From NCBI GenBank assembly GCA_041397775.1, contig JAWKWB010000010.1:62001-126000 (forward strand): a DNA stretch of 64,000 nt. The letters are read 5' to 3'. The notes beneath the pieces are model-generated. The model worked only from the letters and a program-made list of their open reading frames with translations. It ran no database searches and was not told the DNA's origin. Each line of letters starts with the position of its first letter. The first letter of the stretch is position 1. The translations under genes and the position numbers were made by a program. Positions 57,044 to 64,000 of the stretch are shown here, one piece after another. Source of the stretch: Ga0077555 sp041397775. GTDB lineage: Bacteria > Pseudomonadota > Alphaproteobacteria > Rhizobiales > Hyphomicrobiaceae.

Positions 57044-57457
57044 ATGACACAGATCGTCCGCGCCTCGCAGCGCACCACCAAGCAGCAGCCCAACACCAGT
57101 TTCGTCGGCGTCGTCTATGCCGACGAAGTCGTGGTCGGCGCGCCTCCCTCGCGCATGCGCGCCACGCGCGTGACTTTTGCGCCCGGTGGCCGCACCAACT
57201 GGCACACGCATCCCGTCGGCCAGACGCTCTACTGCCTCACCGGCGTCGGGCGCTATCAGGAACTTGGCAAGCCCGTGCAGGAGCTGCGCCCCGGCGACAC
57301 CGTCATGATCCCGCCTGACGTCAAGCACTGGCACGGCTCCGCGCCGGGCGTCCTCTTCTGCCACCTCGCCATGTCGGAGGTCAGCGACACGGGCGAAGGC
57401 ACGAAGTGGCTCGAACCCGTGTCCGACGCCGACTACGCGGCAAAGCCGTCCGCCTGA
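57044..57457 (+). CDS. Cupin-domain protein
   Basis: A 137-residue single-domain cupin with GGRTNWHTHPVGQTLYCLTG (first cupin motif with HxH and a Glu replaced by Gln), RPGDTVMIPPDVKHWHG (second motif) and metal-binding His. Similar small cupins accompany carboxymuconolactone-decarboxylase proteins or act as dioxygenase/isomerase-like enzymes. aggagaa lies 10 bp before the ATG. The 277 bp before it, up to the vWA gene start, show no gene. Confidence 0.9.
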   Translation: MTQIVRASQRTTKQQPNTSFVGVVYADEVVVGAPPSRMRATRVTFAPGGRTNWHTHPVGQTLYCLTGVGRYQELGKPVQELRPGDTVMIPPDVKHWHGSAPGVLFCHLAMSEVSDTGEGTKWLEPVSDADYAAKPSA

Positions 57458-57605
57458 GGGGGCGCAGGCACCCGTGCCGACATCACGAACCCGTTCGCGC
57501 GCGAGGGCTGTCCGCGCGCGAGGGCTCGCCGTGCGGACGGGTCCGCGGTAAAGTCCGCACCGCTTCGTCAATTTCGTTCCAAACCTGACAACTCGCGGAG
57601 ACGCC

Positions 57606-58817
57606 ATGCGCGCCGAGGTCGTGGCCATCGGAACCGAGCTGTTGCTCGGCACCGTCGTCGATACGAATTCATCCTGGATCGGTGAGCAGCTCGCGCTCGC
57701 GGGCATCGACAACCTCTATCAGGTCAAGGTCGGCGACAACTTCGGACGCATGGAGGCGACGATCCGCGCCGCGCTCGAACGCTCCGATGCGGTCATCTGC
57801 TGCGGTGGCCTGGGGCCGACGCAGGACGACATCACGCGCGACGTCATCGCCCGCATCATGGGCGTGGAGATGCGCCGCGACCAGGAAATCGCCGACGAGA
57901 TCCGCCGCCGCTTCGAGATCCGTGGCCGCGTCATGACGGCCAACAACCTGCGGCAGGCCGATATTCCCGTCGGCGCATCGCCCATTCCCCAGATGCCGGG
58001 CACCGCGCCCGGCCTCGTCTGCCCCGTCGGCGACAAGGTGATCTACGCGGTACCCGGCGTGCCGCGCGAGATGAAGGAGATGATGCTGGGCACCGTCATC
58101 CCCGATCTCAGCCGCCGCTCCGGCCAGTCGTCGGTGATCCGCAGCCGCACGCTACGCACCTGGGGCATCTCCGAATCCGGCGTCGACGAGATGTTGACCG
58201 AGCGCATGGCCGAACTCGATCGTCTCGGCAATCCGACCATCGCCTTCAACGCCAGCGGCATCGAGGGCATCAAGGTGCGCGTCACCGCCAAGTGCGACGA
58301 CGAGGAAACCGCGCGCCGCATCCTCGACAACGAGGAGAAGATCATTCGCGCCGTCCTTGGCGAAGCCGTGTTCGGCATCGACGACCAGTCGATGGATCTG
58401 GTGTTCCTCAACATGCTGCAGCATCGTGGGCTCACCCTCGCGGCGGCGGAGCCCTACACGGGCGGCATCATGGCCGCACGCATGTCCGCCATCGACACCG
58501 AATTGACGACGTTCCTCGGCGCCACCGTCTCCCACGAGCTGTCCGCCGGCCTGAGCCTCGACGTGCCCGGCGAGGAGCGCGCGGCCGCCGTCGCCGAGCG
58601 GGCCCGCGAGATCCACAAGTCCGACGTCGGGCTCGCCACGATCGGCGCGGATGCGGCGGAAGGACAGCCGCCCGGAACCGTCTACGTCGGCATCGCCATG
58701 CCCTCCGGCGTCAAGGGCTCGCGCGTCGTTCTGCCGGGCAACCGCGCCATGATGCGCGAGTACGCGGTCATCAACCTGCTCGACTTCGCGCGCAAGGTCG
58801 TGGCCGAGACGATGTGA
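57606..58817 (+). CDS. CinA-family protein with inactive deamidase half
   Basis: A 403-residue protein. The N-terminal half is an intact MoCF/COG1058 domain: VVAIGTELLLGTVVDTNSSW, ICCGGLGPTQDDITRDVIA and YAVPGVPREMKEMM, which in CinA hydrolyses ADP-ribose and related dinucleotides. The C-terminal half has the NMN deamidase (PncC) fold, but the catalytic AESCTGG reads AEPYTGG (P283, Y284) and the Lys-bearing loop is altered (VSHELSAGL). So pyrophosphatase activity is plausible, deamidation not. The two-domain architecture is otherwise normal in length. Confidence 0.9.
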   Translation: MRAEVVAIGTELLLGTVVDTNSSWIGEQLALAGIDNLYQVKVGDNFGRMEATIRAALERSDAVICCGGLGPTQDDITRDVIARIMGVEMRRDQEIADEIRRRFEIRGRVMTANNLRQADIPVGASPIPQMPGTAPGLVCPVGDKVIYAVPGVPREMKEMMLGTVIPDLSRRSGQSSVIRSRTLRTWGISESGVDEMLTERMAELDRLGNPTIAFNASGIEGIKVRVTAKCDDEETARRILDNEEKIIRAVLGEAVFGIDDQSMDLVFLNMLQHRGLTLAAAEPYTGGIMAARMSAIDTELTTFLGATVSHELSAGLSLDVPGEERAAAVAERAREIHKSDVGLATIGADAAEGQPPGTVYVGIAMPSGVKGSRVVLPGNRAMMREYAVINLLDFARKVVAETM

Positions 58818-58820
58818 GCG

Positions 58821-59723
58821 TCAGGGGCGCTCGACGCGCCCGGAACGCACATCCGCGATGAAGGTGCGGACGGCGGCCATGGCCCCGTTCGCATAGAGCG
58901 TGGTGTGGCCGGCTTCGGGGAAGCCGACGAATCGCTTGGGCGCGCGGGCCGCCGCATAGAGGCGTTGCCCGAGCCCGAAGCCCACCATCCGGTCGCGCCC
59001 GCCGTGGATGACCAGCAGCGGCATGTCGACGTTCCCGATGATCGACGCGGTATCGAAGCGATCCTGCAGCAGCAGGCCGACCGGCAGGAACGGCACGAAC
59101 TGCCGCCAGGCGTCCATCATGGAGGTGAAGGGCGCTTCGAGGATCAGGGCCGCCGCCGGCCGGATGACGGCGACCTGTGTCGCGACGCTGGTGCCCAGCG
59201 ACTCCCCGTAGAGCACGATATCGCGGGGGGCGACGCCTTCGCCCCGCAAGGTGTCGTAGGCAAGCAGCGCATCGCCGACGATCGCCGCTTCGCTCGGCGC
59301 GCCCGTGCTGCCGGAGTAGCCGCGATAGGCCATCATGAAGACGCCGTACCCCGCCGCCTGGTAGGCCGCCACGCGCCGGGCCCGATAGGCCAGCGTGTCG
59401 CCATTGCCGTGGAAGTAGAGGATCGTCGGCTGGCCCGGCTGCGGCGGCACCCGCCACGTCACCAGCGTTGCGCCATCGCGCGACCTGAGCGTTCCAGCCT
59501 TCACGCCCGTGAGGCCCGATGCTTCCGGCGTCACGGCATGCGCGTTGGGTTGAAAGGTCAGCTGGCGTTCGTAGAGCACGATGCCGAGGCAGGCCAGCCA
59601 GTACAGGCTGCCCACCACGGCCATCGCGCCAAGCATCAAGTGTACGGCTCGCCCGCGGCCTGCCGCCGCGCGCGTTTTGCGTTTGCCCCCGTTTGCCCCC
59701 CGCGTTGCGCGTGGTGGCGGCAT
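58821..59723 (-). CDS. Membrane-anchored alpha/beta hydrolase (ABHD13/17-like)
   Basis: A 300-residue protein with one N-terminal membrane helix (VVGSLYWLACLGIVLYERQL). The hydrolase domain has TILYFHGNGDTLAYRARRV (oxyanion region), VLYGESLGTSVATQVA (GxSxG), LVIHGGRDRMVGF (Asp) and EAGHTTLY (His), so the triad is complete. Related proteins act as esterases or thioesterases at membranes. It begins 10 bp after the TPP-enzyme stop on the same strand and is probably in its operon. The exact start is uncertain (ATG 59636 is another option). Confidence 0.88.
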   Translation of the reverse strand: MPPPRATRGANGGKRKTRAAAGRGRAVHLMLGAMAVVGSLYWLACLGIVLYERQLTFQPNAHAVTPEASGLTGVKAGTLRSRDGATLVTWRVPPQPGQPTILYFHGNGDTLAYRARRVAAYQAAGYGVFMMAYRGYSGSTGAPSEAAIVGDALLAYDTLRGEGVAPRDIVLYGESLGTSVATQVAVIRPAAALILEAPFTSMMDAWRQFVPFLPVGLLLQDRFDTASIIGNVDMPLLVIHGGRDRMVGFGLGQRLYAAARAPKRFVGFPEAGHTTLYANGAMAAVRTFIADVRSGRVERP

Positions 59724-59733
59724 GGCGTGTGGC

Positions 59734-61398
59734 TTATGCCTCCCCGAAGTGGATGCGGCGATAGGCGCGCGAGGGAATGAGATCGTCCGTGTGGACGTCC
59801 CAGAGCGTGGCGGTGTTCGACCCCTGATGCTCCTGGAACAGCCCCTCCATCTTGCCGAGGCTGTTCACGCTCGCACCCCTGAGGCCGAAGCCCCGCGCCA
59901 TCGCCGCGATATCGCCACGCCCGTGCATGGCGCCAGCGGGATCGACATTGTTGGCGCGGAACTTGTGGAACTCTGCACCATAGCCGCCGTCGTTGATGAT
60001 CGCGGTCAGCATGCGCACGCCGTGCCGCTTGATCGTATCGAGCTCCTGGGCATGCATCATGATGCTGCCGTCGCCCTCGATCAGGCACACCTTGCCGTCG
60101 CCGCGCGCCTGCGCCACGCCGATGGCGGCGGGCAGCGCCGAGCCGATGGCGCCGAAGTCGACGAACACGTGGTACTTGTCCGCCGGCCGGTTCTTCAGGT
60201 GCGTCATCGCGATCGACAGGTAGTGCCCGCCGCCCACGACGATGTCCCAGTCCTTCGGAATGGTACGGTCCAGTTCCTCCATGGCGCGCCGCGGATCGAC
60301 CGTGCCCGCCTGCACCGGATAGTCCTTGCGGTCGGGATGATCGCCCGCGATGCCGTCCGCGATCTCCTTGGAGCGGAAGCCCGCGATCTTGATGTTGCGC
60401 TGCTGCAGGCGATTGAGGATCGCTTCCGCCGTGGCGCGGGCGTCGGCGCGCACGTGCAGGTCGGCGGTCCGCAGGCCCTGCCACAGGCCGCGCGGATTGG
60501 TGTCCACCTGTACGACGCGCGCGCCGGGGAACAGATAGCCGCTTTCCGTCGTGTAGTGGCCGAGGCCGAGGCCGAAGCCGATCACGAGATCGGCCTCCGC
60601 ATAGCGCTCGCGGGCCCAGTCGCTGGCATAGGCGCCGGCGATGTCCATGGCCCAGGGATTGCCCGTGAAGAGGCCCTTGCCCAGGAGCGACGTACCCAGC
60701 AGCGCCCCCGATTGCTCGGCCAGCGCCGCGATGGCGTCCCGCGCACCCGAACGCGCCGCACCGCGGCCGCCGAGCAGCACCGGCTTCTCCGCCTCCGCGA
60801 TCATGTCGCAGATCTTGTCCACCAGCACGGGATCGGGCGACGGGCGCTGCGCGACCGGCACCAGGTCCGACGAGGGAATGTAGTCGGGCAGGTGCGGCCA
60901 GGGCTGCTTCTGCATGTCCATCGGCACCGACAGGACCACCGGGCGCCGCTCGACCTGGGCGATCTGGAAGGCCTCGCGCACGTTGTCGAGCATGCGGTCG
61001 ATGTGGCGCACGGGCACATAGGCGGCTCCCGTGCCCAGCGTCAGCGGTCCCATGTCGATCTGCTGCAGGTACCAGGACGCAGCGATCGGCGAGTCGCCCG
61101 CGAACACCACCAGCGGCGTGTTGGCCTTCGCCGCCATCACCAGCGAGGTCATGATCTGCGTGAAGCCCGGCCCGCACGTGGTCGACGCGACGCCCACCTT
61201 GCCGGTGGCGCGCGCATAGCCGTCTGCCATCGACACCGCGCAGCTCTCGTGCCGTGCATGGATGACGTGCATGCCCGGCCGCTGCGCCATCGCGGTCGAC
61301 CAGTACATGTTGGCGTCACCCATCAGGGTGAAGAGATGATCGACGCCTTCCGCCTCGAAGGCGAGGGCGAGCATGTCTTGCGCTTTGAGCTTGCTCAT
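59734..61398 (-). CDS. Thiamine-diphosphate-dependent enzyme (acetolactate synthase-like)
   Basis: A 554-residue three-domain TPP enzyme. The N-terminal PYR domain has VIHARHESCAVSMADGYARA with the catalytic Glu; the central domain has KPVLLGGRGAARSGA and GFGLGLGHYTTESG; the C-terminal PP domain has LIEGDGSIMMHAQELDTI and AIINDGGYGAEF, the GDG...N ThDP-Mg motif. Synthase, decarboxylase or C-C lyase types share this plan, and acetolactate synthase proper is less likely because no regulatory subunit is near. It is preceded by a CoxG-like gene, 5 bp away, and followed by the hydrolase. Confidence 0.9.
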   Translation of the reverse strand: MSKLKAQDMLALAFEAEGVDHLFTLMGDANMYWSTAMAQRPGMHVIHARHESCAVSMADGYARATGKVGVASTTCGPGFTQIMTSLVMAAKANTPLVVFAGDSPIAASWYLQQIDMGPLTLGTGAAYVPVRHIDRMLDNVREAFQIAQVERRPVVLSVPMDMQKQPWPHLPDYIPSSDLVPVAQRPSPDPVLVDKICDMIAEAEKPVLLGGRGAARSGARDAIAALAEQSGALLGTSLLGKGLFTGNPWAMDIAGAYASDWARERYAEADLVIGFGLGLGHYTTESGYLFPGARVVQVDTNPRGLWQGLRTADLHVRADARATAEAILNRLQQRNIKIAGFRSKEIADGIAGDHPDRKDYPVQAGTVDPRRAMEELDRTIPKDWDIVVGGGHYLSIAMTHLKNRPADKYHVFVDFGAIGSALPAAIGVAQARGDGKVCLIEGDGSIMMHAQELDTIKRHGVRMLTAIINDGGYGAEFHKFRANNVDPAGAMHGRGDIAAMARGFGLRGASVNSLGKMEGLFQEHQGSNTATLWDVHTDDLIPSRAYRRIHFGEA

Positions 61399-61403
61399 GA
61401 ACG

Positions 61404-62075
61404 TCAGGTCCTTTTCCCGAACAACGACGAAAGCCAGGAGAGAAACGCGCGCCACAGCAGTTTCGTGGCGCTGAGTTCTGCCGCAGCGGCCGGCGGCGGC
61501 GCTGCTGCGGGCTTGGGCGCGGCAGCGGGGGCTGCGGTCGCATGTGCGGCGGCGGCCGGCATCGCGCCGTCGCCTTCGGGCAGGGCGGCCGTCGCTCCCG
61601 CGTCTGCGGCGGCCTCGGCCGTGCTGCCGCGCTCGGCGACCATCTTCGCCATGTTGGTCGAGAATTCGGCGAGCAGCGCCCGCGCCACGTGCACGCCGCC
61701 CGCATTGGCGAACGTCTCGAGCGGCCCCGAGACCGTGTATTCGCCATCGACGGTCAGCGTCGTCGTGTCGGTTCCCGTCGCTGTCACCACGCCGTTGGCG
61801 AGTGCGCGTGATGCGCCACGCTGGTCGATGCCGCGGCCCTGGATCGTCACCTTGCGCGCGGCATGGTCGTAGTCGAGCGTCGCTTCGCCGCGAAACACCG
61901 CGACGGTCGGCCCGAACTTGACGCGGATGGATCCCTTCCACGTGTCGCCGCCGTCCTGGTCGGGCGAGAGTGTGGCGCCGGGAATGCAGGAGGCCACCAG
62001 TGCGGGGTCGCTGAGCAGCGGCCACACCTGTTCAGGGGGCGACGGGATCGTCGTCTTCTCGGATATCGATGGCAT
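61404..62075 (-). CDS. CoxG/SRPBCC family protein
   Basis: A 223-residue protein from ATG 62075. The SRPBCC fold typical of the CO-dehydrogenase subunit G family is seen: IPSPPEQVWPLLSDPALVAS, CIPGATLSPDQDGGDTWKG, FRGEATLDYDHAARKVTIQG and LTVDGEYTVSGPLETFANAG. An Ala/Pro-rich linker leads to a hydrophobic tail (LLWRAFLSWLSSLFGKR) that may anchor it to the membrane, as known for CoxG. No cox structural genes are here; such proteins also accompany other molybdenum hydroxylases. It starts the CoxG - TPP - hydrolase operon. Confidence 0.88.
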   Translation of the reverse strand: MPSISEKTTIPSPPEQVWPLLSDPALVASCIPGATLSPDQDGGDTWKGSIRVKFGPTVAVFRGEATLDYDHAARKVTIQGRGIDQRGASRALANGVVTATGTDTTTLTVDGEYTVSGPLETFANAGGVHVARALLAEFSTNMAKMVAERGSTAEAAADAGATAALPEGDGAMPAAAAHATAAPAAAPKPAAAPPPAAAAELSATKLLWRAFLSWLSSLFGKRT

Positions 62076-62230
62076 GAGGCTCTTGTGCTGATGAGGCGTG
62101 AAGTTGCCACACCTTAAGCGATGCCGCCCATGATGCAACTGCCGGCCAGCCGACGTGTCGTGCGCGCGATCCTTTCCGATGCGCGTGTCGCGCAGCACCG
62201 GGCGAGGCAATGCCCGGCTGCGGTCGCGCC

Positions 62231-64000
62231 TCACGCCTGCGGCGCCAGGACCGCATCGGGCTTTTTCACGACGATGCGCGCGTCGCCGCGCCGAAGTGTA
62301 ATGCCGCGCCTGTCGAAATGTTCCAGCACCTGGATGCCGATGTTGCGTCCGCAGCCCGCGCGATCCTTGAATTCCGCAGCGGTAAAGCTCTTCGCCGGGC
62401 TCGCATTCGCCAGGTCGACGGCGATGTTGCCCATCTCGATCAGCGCCGTGCGTTGGAAGAAGCGGTCGGGCGCAACCTCGATCAGCGTGCCCATGCGCGC
62501 CATGGTCTTGCACAGCTTGCGCACGACTGCGATCGGTTGCCCCAGATGCTCGGCCATCTCGCGCACCTGGGGGGGGCGCAACTTGCTGTCGACCAGCATG
62601 CGCTCGATGCGTTCCCACAGCTTCTGATCGGTCGCATTGAGGCTCGAGGAATGCGTCGGCAGGCGCAGGCTCGTCGCCTGTTGGGCGATGACGCCGTCCG
62701 CCACCAGCAGCGCTCTCACCGCGGCCATCTGGGGCCGTGTCAGGCGCGGCGTCAGCGCGACGCGCAGGGCGTCCGAGGACATGCCGGGAAGCTCGGGCTG
62801 GCGGGCGTGGAAGGCCCCCAGCACGCCCGTCACCCTGCTCGCCAGGTCCAAGAGCGTCGCGGCACTGGCGATGATCCGGGCTTCACCCGTCTCCGCGATC
62901 TTGGGATCGAGCGCGGCGAGCACGGCCTGGGCTTCGCTATCCGAAGCACCGCGTCCGGCCAGGAATGCATCGAGATCGACGAGGCCCGGAGGCAGGTCGA
63001 GCAGGGCGGCCAGCGCATCCCTCGTTTGCTCCGCGCGCATGGCGGCAAGGGCCGCGAGGCGCTCGGGCGTGCGCCGCCGCCGTGCCGGGCCGGACGGATC
63101 GATGACGCTGCCCCCGCCGATGGTGCGTTCCGCGCCCGCATCGCGCAGAACGAAGCAGTCGCCGAACCGCACGGGCAGCGGCGTGTCGGTCACGATCTGC
63201 GCCAGCGCCTCCGCGCCCGGCAGCAGGCGCTCGCCCTCGATGAGCAGCACCCGCGCGGTGACTGCGCTGGTTCCCACGTGCAGATGCACCGGCGCCCACG
63301 ACCGCAACGGCTTCGTCTCCGTCGCCAGATGCCGCAACGTCACGTCGAAGCGCGTCGTGGTGGCGGCCCCCGCAGGCTCCGCGATCCAGTCGCCGCGCGC
63401 CACGCCGTTGCGGTCGATGCCAGCCAGATTGATGGCGCAGCGCTCGCCGGCATGTCCGACCGTTGCCTGGCGTCCATGCACATGCAGCGAGCGCACACGG
63501 CCTTCTCCGCCCGAGGGCAGCACGCGCACGGTGTCGCCCACGCGCACGATGCCCGACTGCACGGCGCCCGTGACGACGGTGCCCGCCCCCTGCAGCGTGA
63601 AGGCGCGATCGACGGACATGCGGAAGCGGCCGCGCGTCGCCCGCTCGGGCCGGCTGCCGGCTTCGAGGAACAGCCGCTCTCTGAGGTCGTCGATGCCCGC
63701 ACCCGTCGCCGCCGACACCGGCAGGATGTCGATGTCGGCGAGTGCCGTGCCGGCCAAGATCGCGCGGACCTGCGCTTCCACCTCGGCGCGGCGCGTGTCG
63801 TCCACGAGGTCGATCTTGTTGAGCGCGACGACGCCTTCGCGAATGCCGAGCAGGTCCAGGATCTGCACGTGCTCGCGCGTCTGCGGCATCACCCCGTCGT
63901 CGGCCGCCACCACGAGCACCACGAAGTCGATGCCGGCCGCGCCCGCGAGCATCGTGTGCACGAAGCGCTCGTGGCCCGGCACGTCGACGAAACCCAGGAT
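62231..64000 (-). CDS. selB: Selenocysteine-specific elongation factor SelB (partial, N-terminus off the right edge)
   Basis: About 590 residues are visible. The GTPase part retains VDVPGHERFVHTMLAG (G3), ALNKIDLVDD (NKxD, G4) and PVSAATG (G5); the P-loop lies outside the window. Then come EF-Tu-like domains II/III (FRMSVDRAFTLQGAGTVVTG, RCAINLAGIDRNGV) and the four winged-helix SelB C-terminal domains that bind the SECIS hairpin. SelB delivers Sec-tRNA to UGA codons, so the organism should make selenoproteins. No selA, selC or selenoprotein is seen. The CoxG gene starts 155 bp downstream of its stop. Confidence 0.96.
   Translation of the reverse strand: MLGFVDVPGHERFVHTMLAGAAGIDFVVLVVAADDGVMPQTREHVQILDLLGIREGVVALNKIDLVDDTRRAEVEAQVRAILAGTALADIDILPVSAATGAGIDDLRERLFLEAGSRPERATRGRFRMSVDRAFTLQGAGTVVTGAVQSGIVRVGDTVRVLPSGGEGRVRSLHVHGRQATVGHAGERCAINLAGIDRNGVARGDWIAEPAGAATTTRFDVTLRHLATETKPLRSWAPVHLHVGTSAVTARVLLIEGERLLPGAEALAQIVTDTPLPVRFGDCFVLRDAGAERTIGGGSVIDPSGPARRRRTPERLAALAAMRAEQTRDALAALLDLPPGLVDLDAFLAGRGASDSEAQAVLAALDPKIAETGEARIIASAATLLDLASRVTGVLGAFHARQPELPGMSSDALRVALTPRLTRPQMAAVRALLVADGVIAQQATSLRLPTHSSSLNATDQKLWERIERMLVDSKLRPPQVREMAEHLGQPIAVVRKLCKTMARMGTLIEVAPDRFFQRTALIEMGNIAVDLANASPAKSFTAAEFKDRAGCGRNIGIQVLEHFDRRGITLRRGDARIVVKKPDAVLAPQA

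Overview
The window is GC-rich, densely coded chromosomal DNA that reads as an alphaproteobacterium (Rhodospirillales/Hyphomicrobiales-like; the order is an inference). The signs are a Usg-family gene, an alphaproteobacterial-style H-NS (core TWTGRGRQPKWL), groEL under a CIRCE-like operator with an overlapping sigma-32-like promoter, a Ni/Fe-type P1B-5 ATPase with a hemerythrin tail, and many GTG/TTG starts. No phage, conjugative element, insertion sequence or CRISPR array is visible. It is mostly housekeeping and catabolic DNA with one small islet next to a tRNA.

Layout. 1-6.1 kb: end of a DUF486 protein, a Ser/Thr kinase, an EamA exporter, a Nudix hydrolase and a PHP/DUF3604-type protein. 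6.2-7.6 kb: two long hairpin repeats, a usg gene frameshifted near its end, and a broken hns gene. 7.9-10 kb: groEL without groES. 10-12.8 kb (minus): operon DUF1761 - Rieske - isoaspartyl peptidase - luciferase-like oxidoreductase. 12.9-15.5 kb: DUF1203, then mobA-mobB and a Tat-exported pseudo-subtilase. 16-18.3 kb: Sel1-like, Cys-containing secreted protein, GST, folE. 18.5-21.7 kb: a PcaB/fumarase-superfamily lyase and an MsbA-type ABC exporter. 22-29.5 kb: a ten-gene Mrp-type cation/proton antiporter operon ordered E-F-G-(MbhD/E)-B-C-D-D-X-D, like the antiporter part of archaeal membrane-bound hydrogenases. The first D gene carries a +1 frameshift that joins it to the second.

29.5-42.5 kb: methyltransferase with an odd N-terminal domain, class I fumarase alpha, a two-domain VOC protein, a peptidoglycan-binding protein, a histidine phosphatase, a third hairpin repeat, an ANK/MOP-type transporter, a Zn alcohol dehydrogenase, a possible PAS protein, truncated hemoglobin, KptA, Hsp20, Pcm, fumarase beta (9 kb from its alpha partner), a His/Tyr/Arg-rich secreted protein and a thioesterase. 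42.5-45.2 kb (minus): crotonase - SDR - polysaccharide deacetylase. 45.3-50.4 kb: tRNA-Cys, an NAD-binding/SAF oxidoreductase, the P1B-5 ATPase, a BadH-like SDR and tRNA-Val(UAC). 50.4-51.5 kb: islet with repeated tRNA-end sequence and three small genes including an XRE regulator. 51.9-64 kb: EamA exporter, SDR, a pair of secreted proteins (one vWA) with repeated beta-domains, cupin, CinA-like protein with a dead deamidase half, alpha/beta hydrolase, TPP-dependent enzyme, CoxG-like protein, and selB running off the end.

The points most worth a second look are the three structurally matched but sequence-divergent hairpins (6189, 6327, 34110), the unusual Mrp/Mbh-like antiporter operon, the catalytically dead subtilase behind mobAB, and the vWA/beta-repeat pair. 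Three genes (usg, hns, mrpD1) carry apparent indels, so read accuracy should be checked before any is called a true pseudogene.
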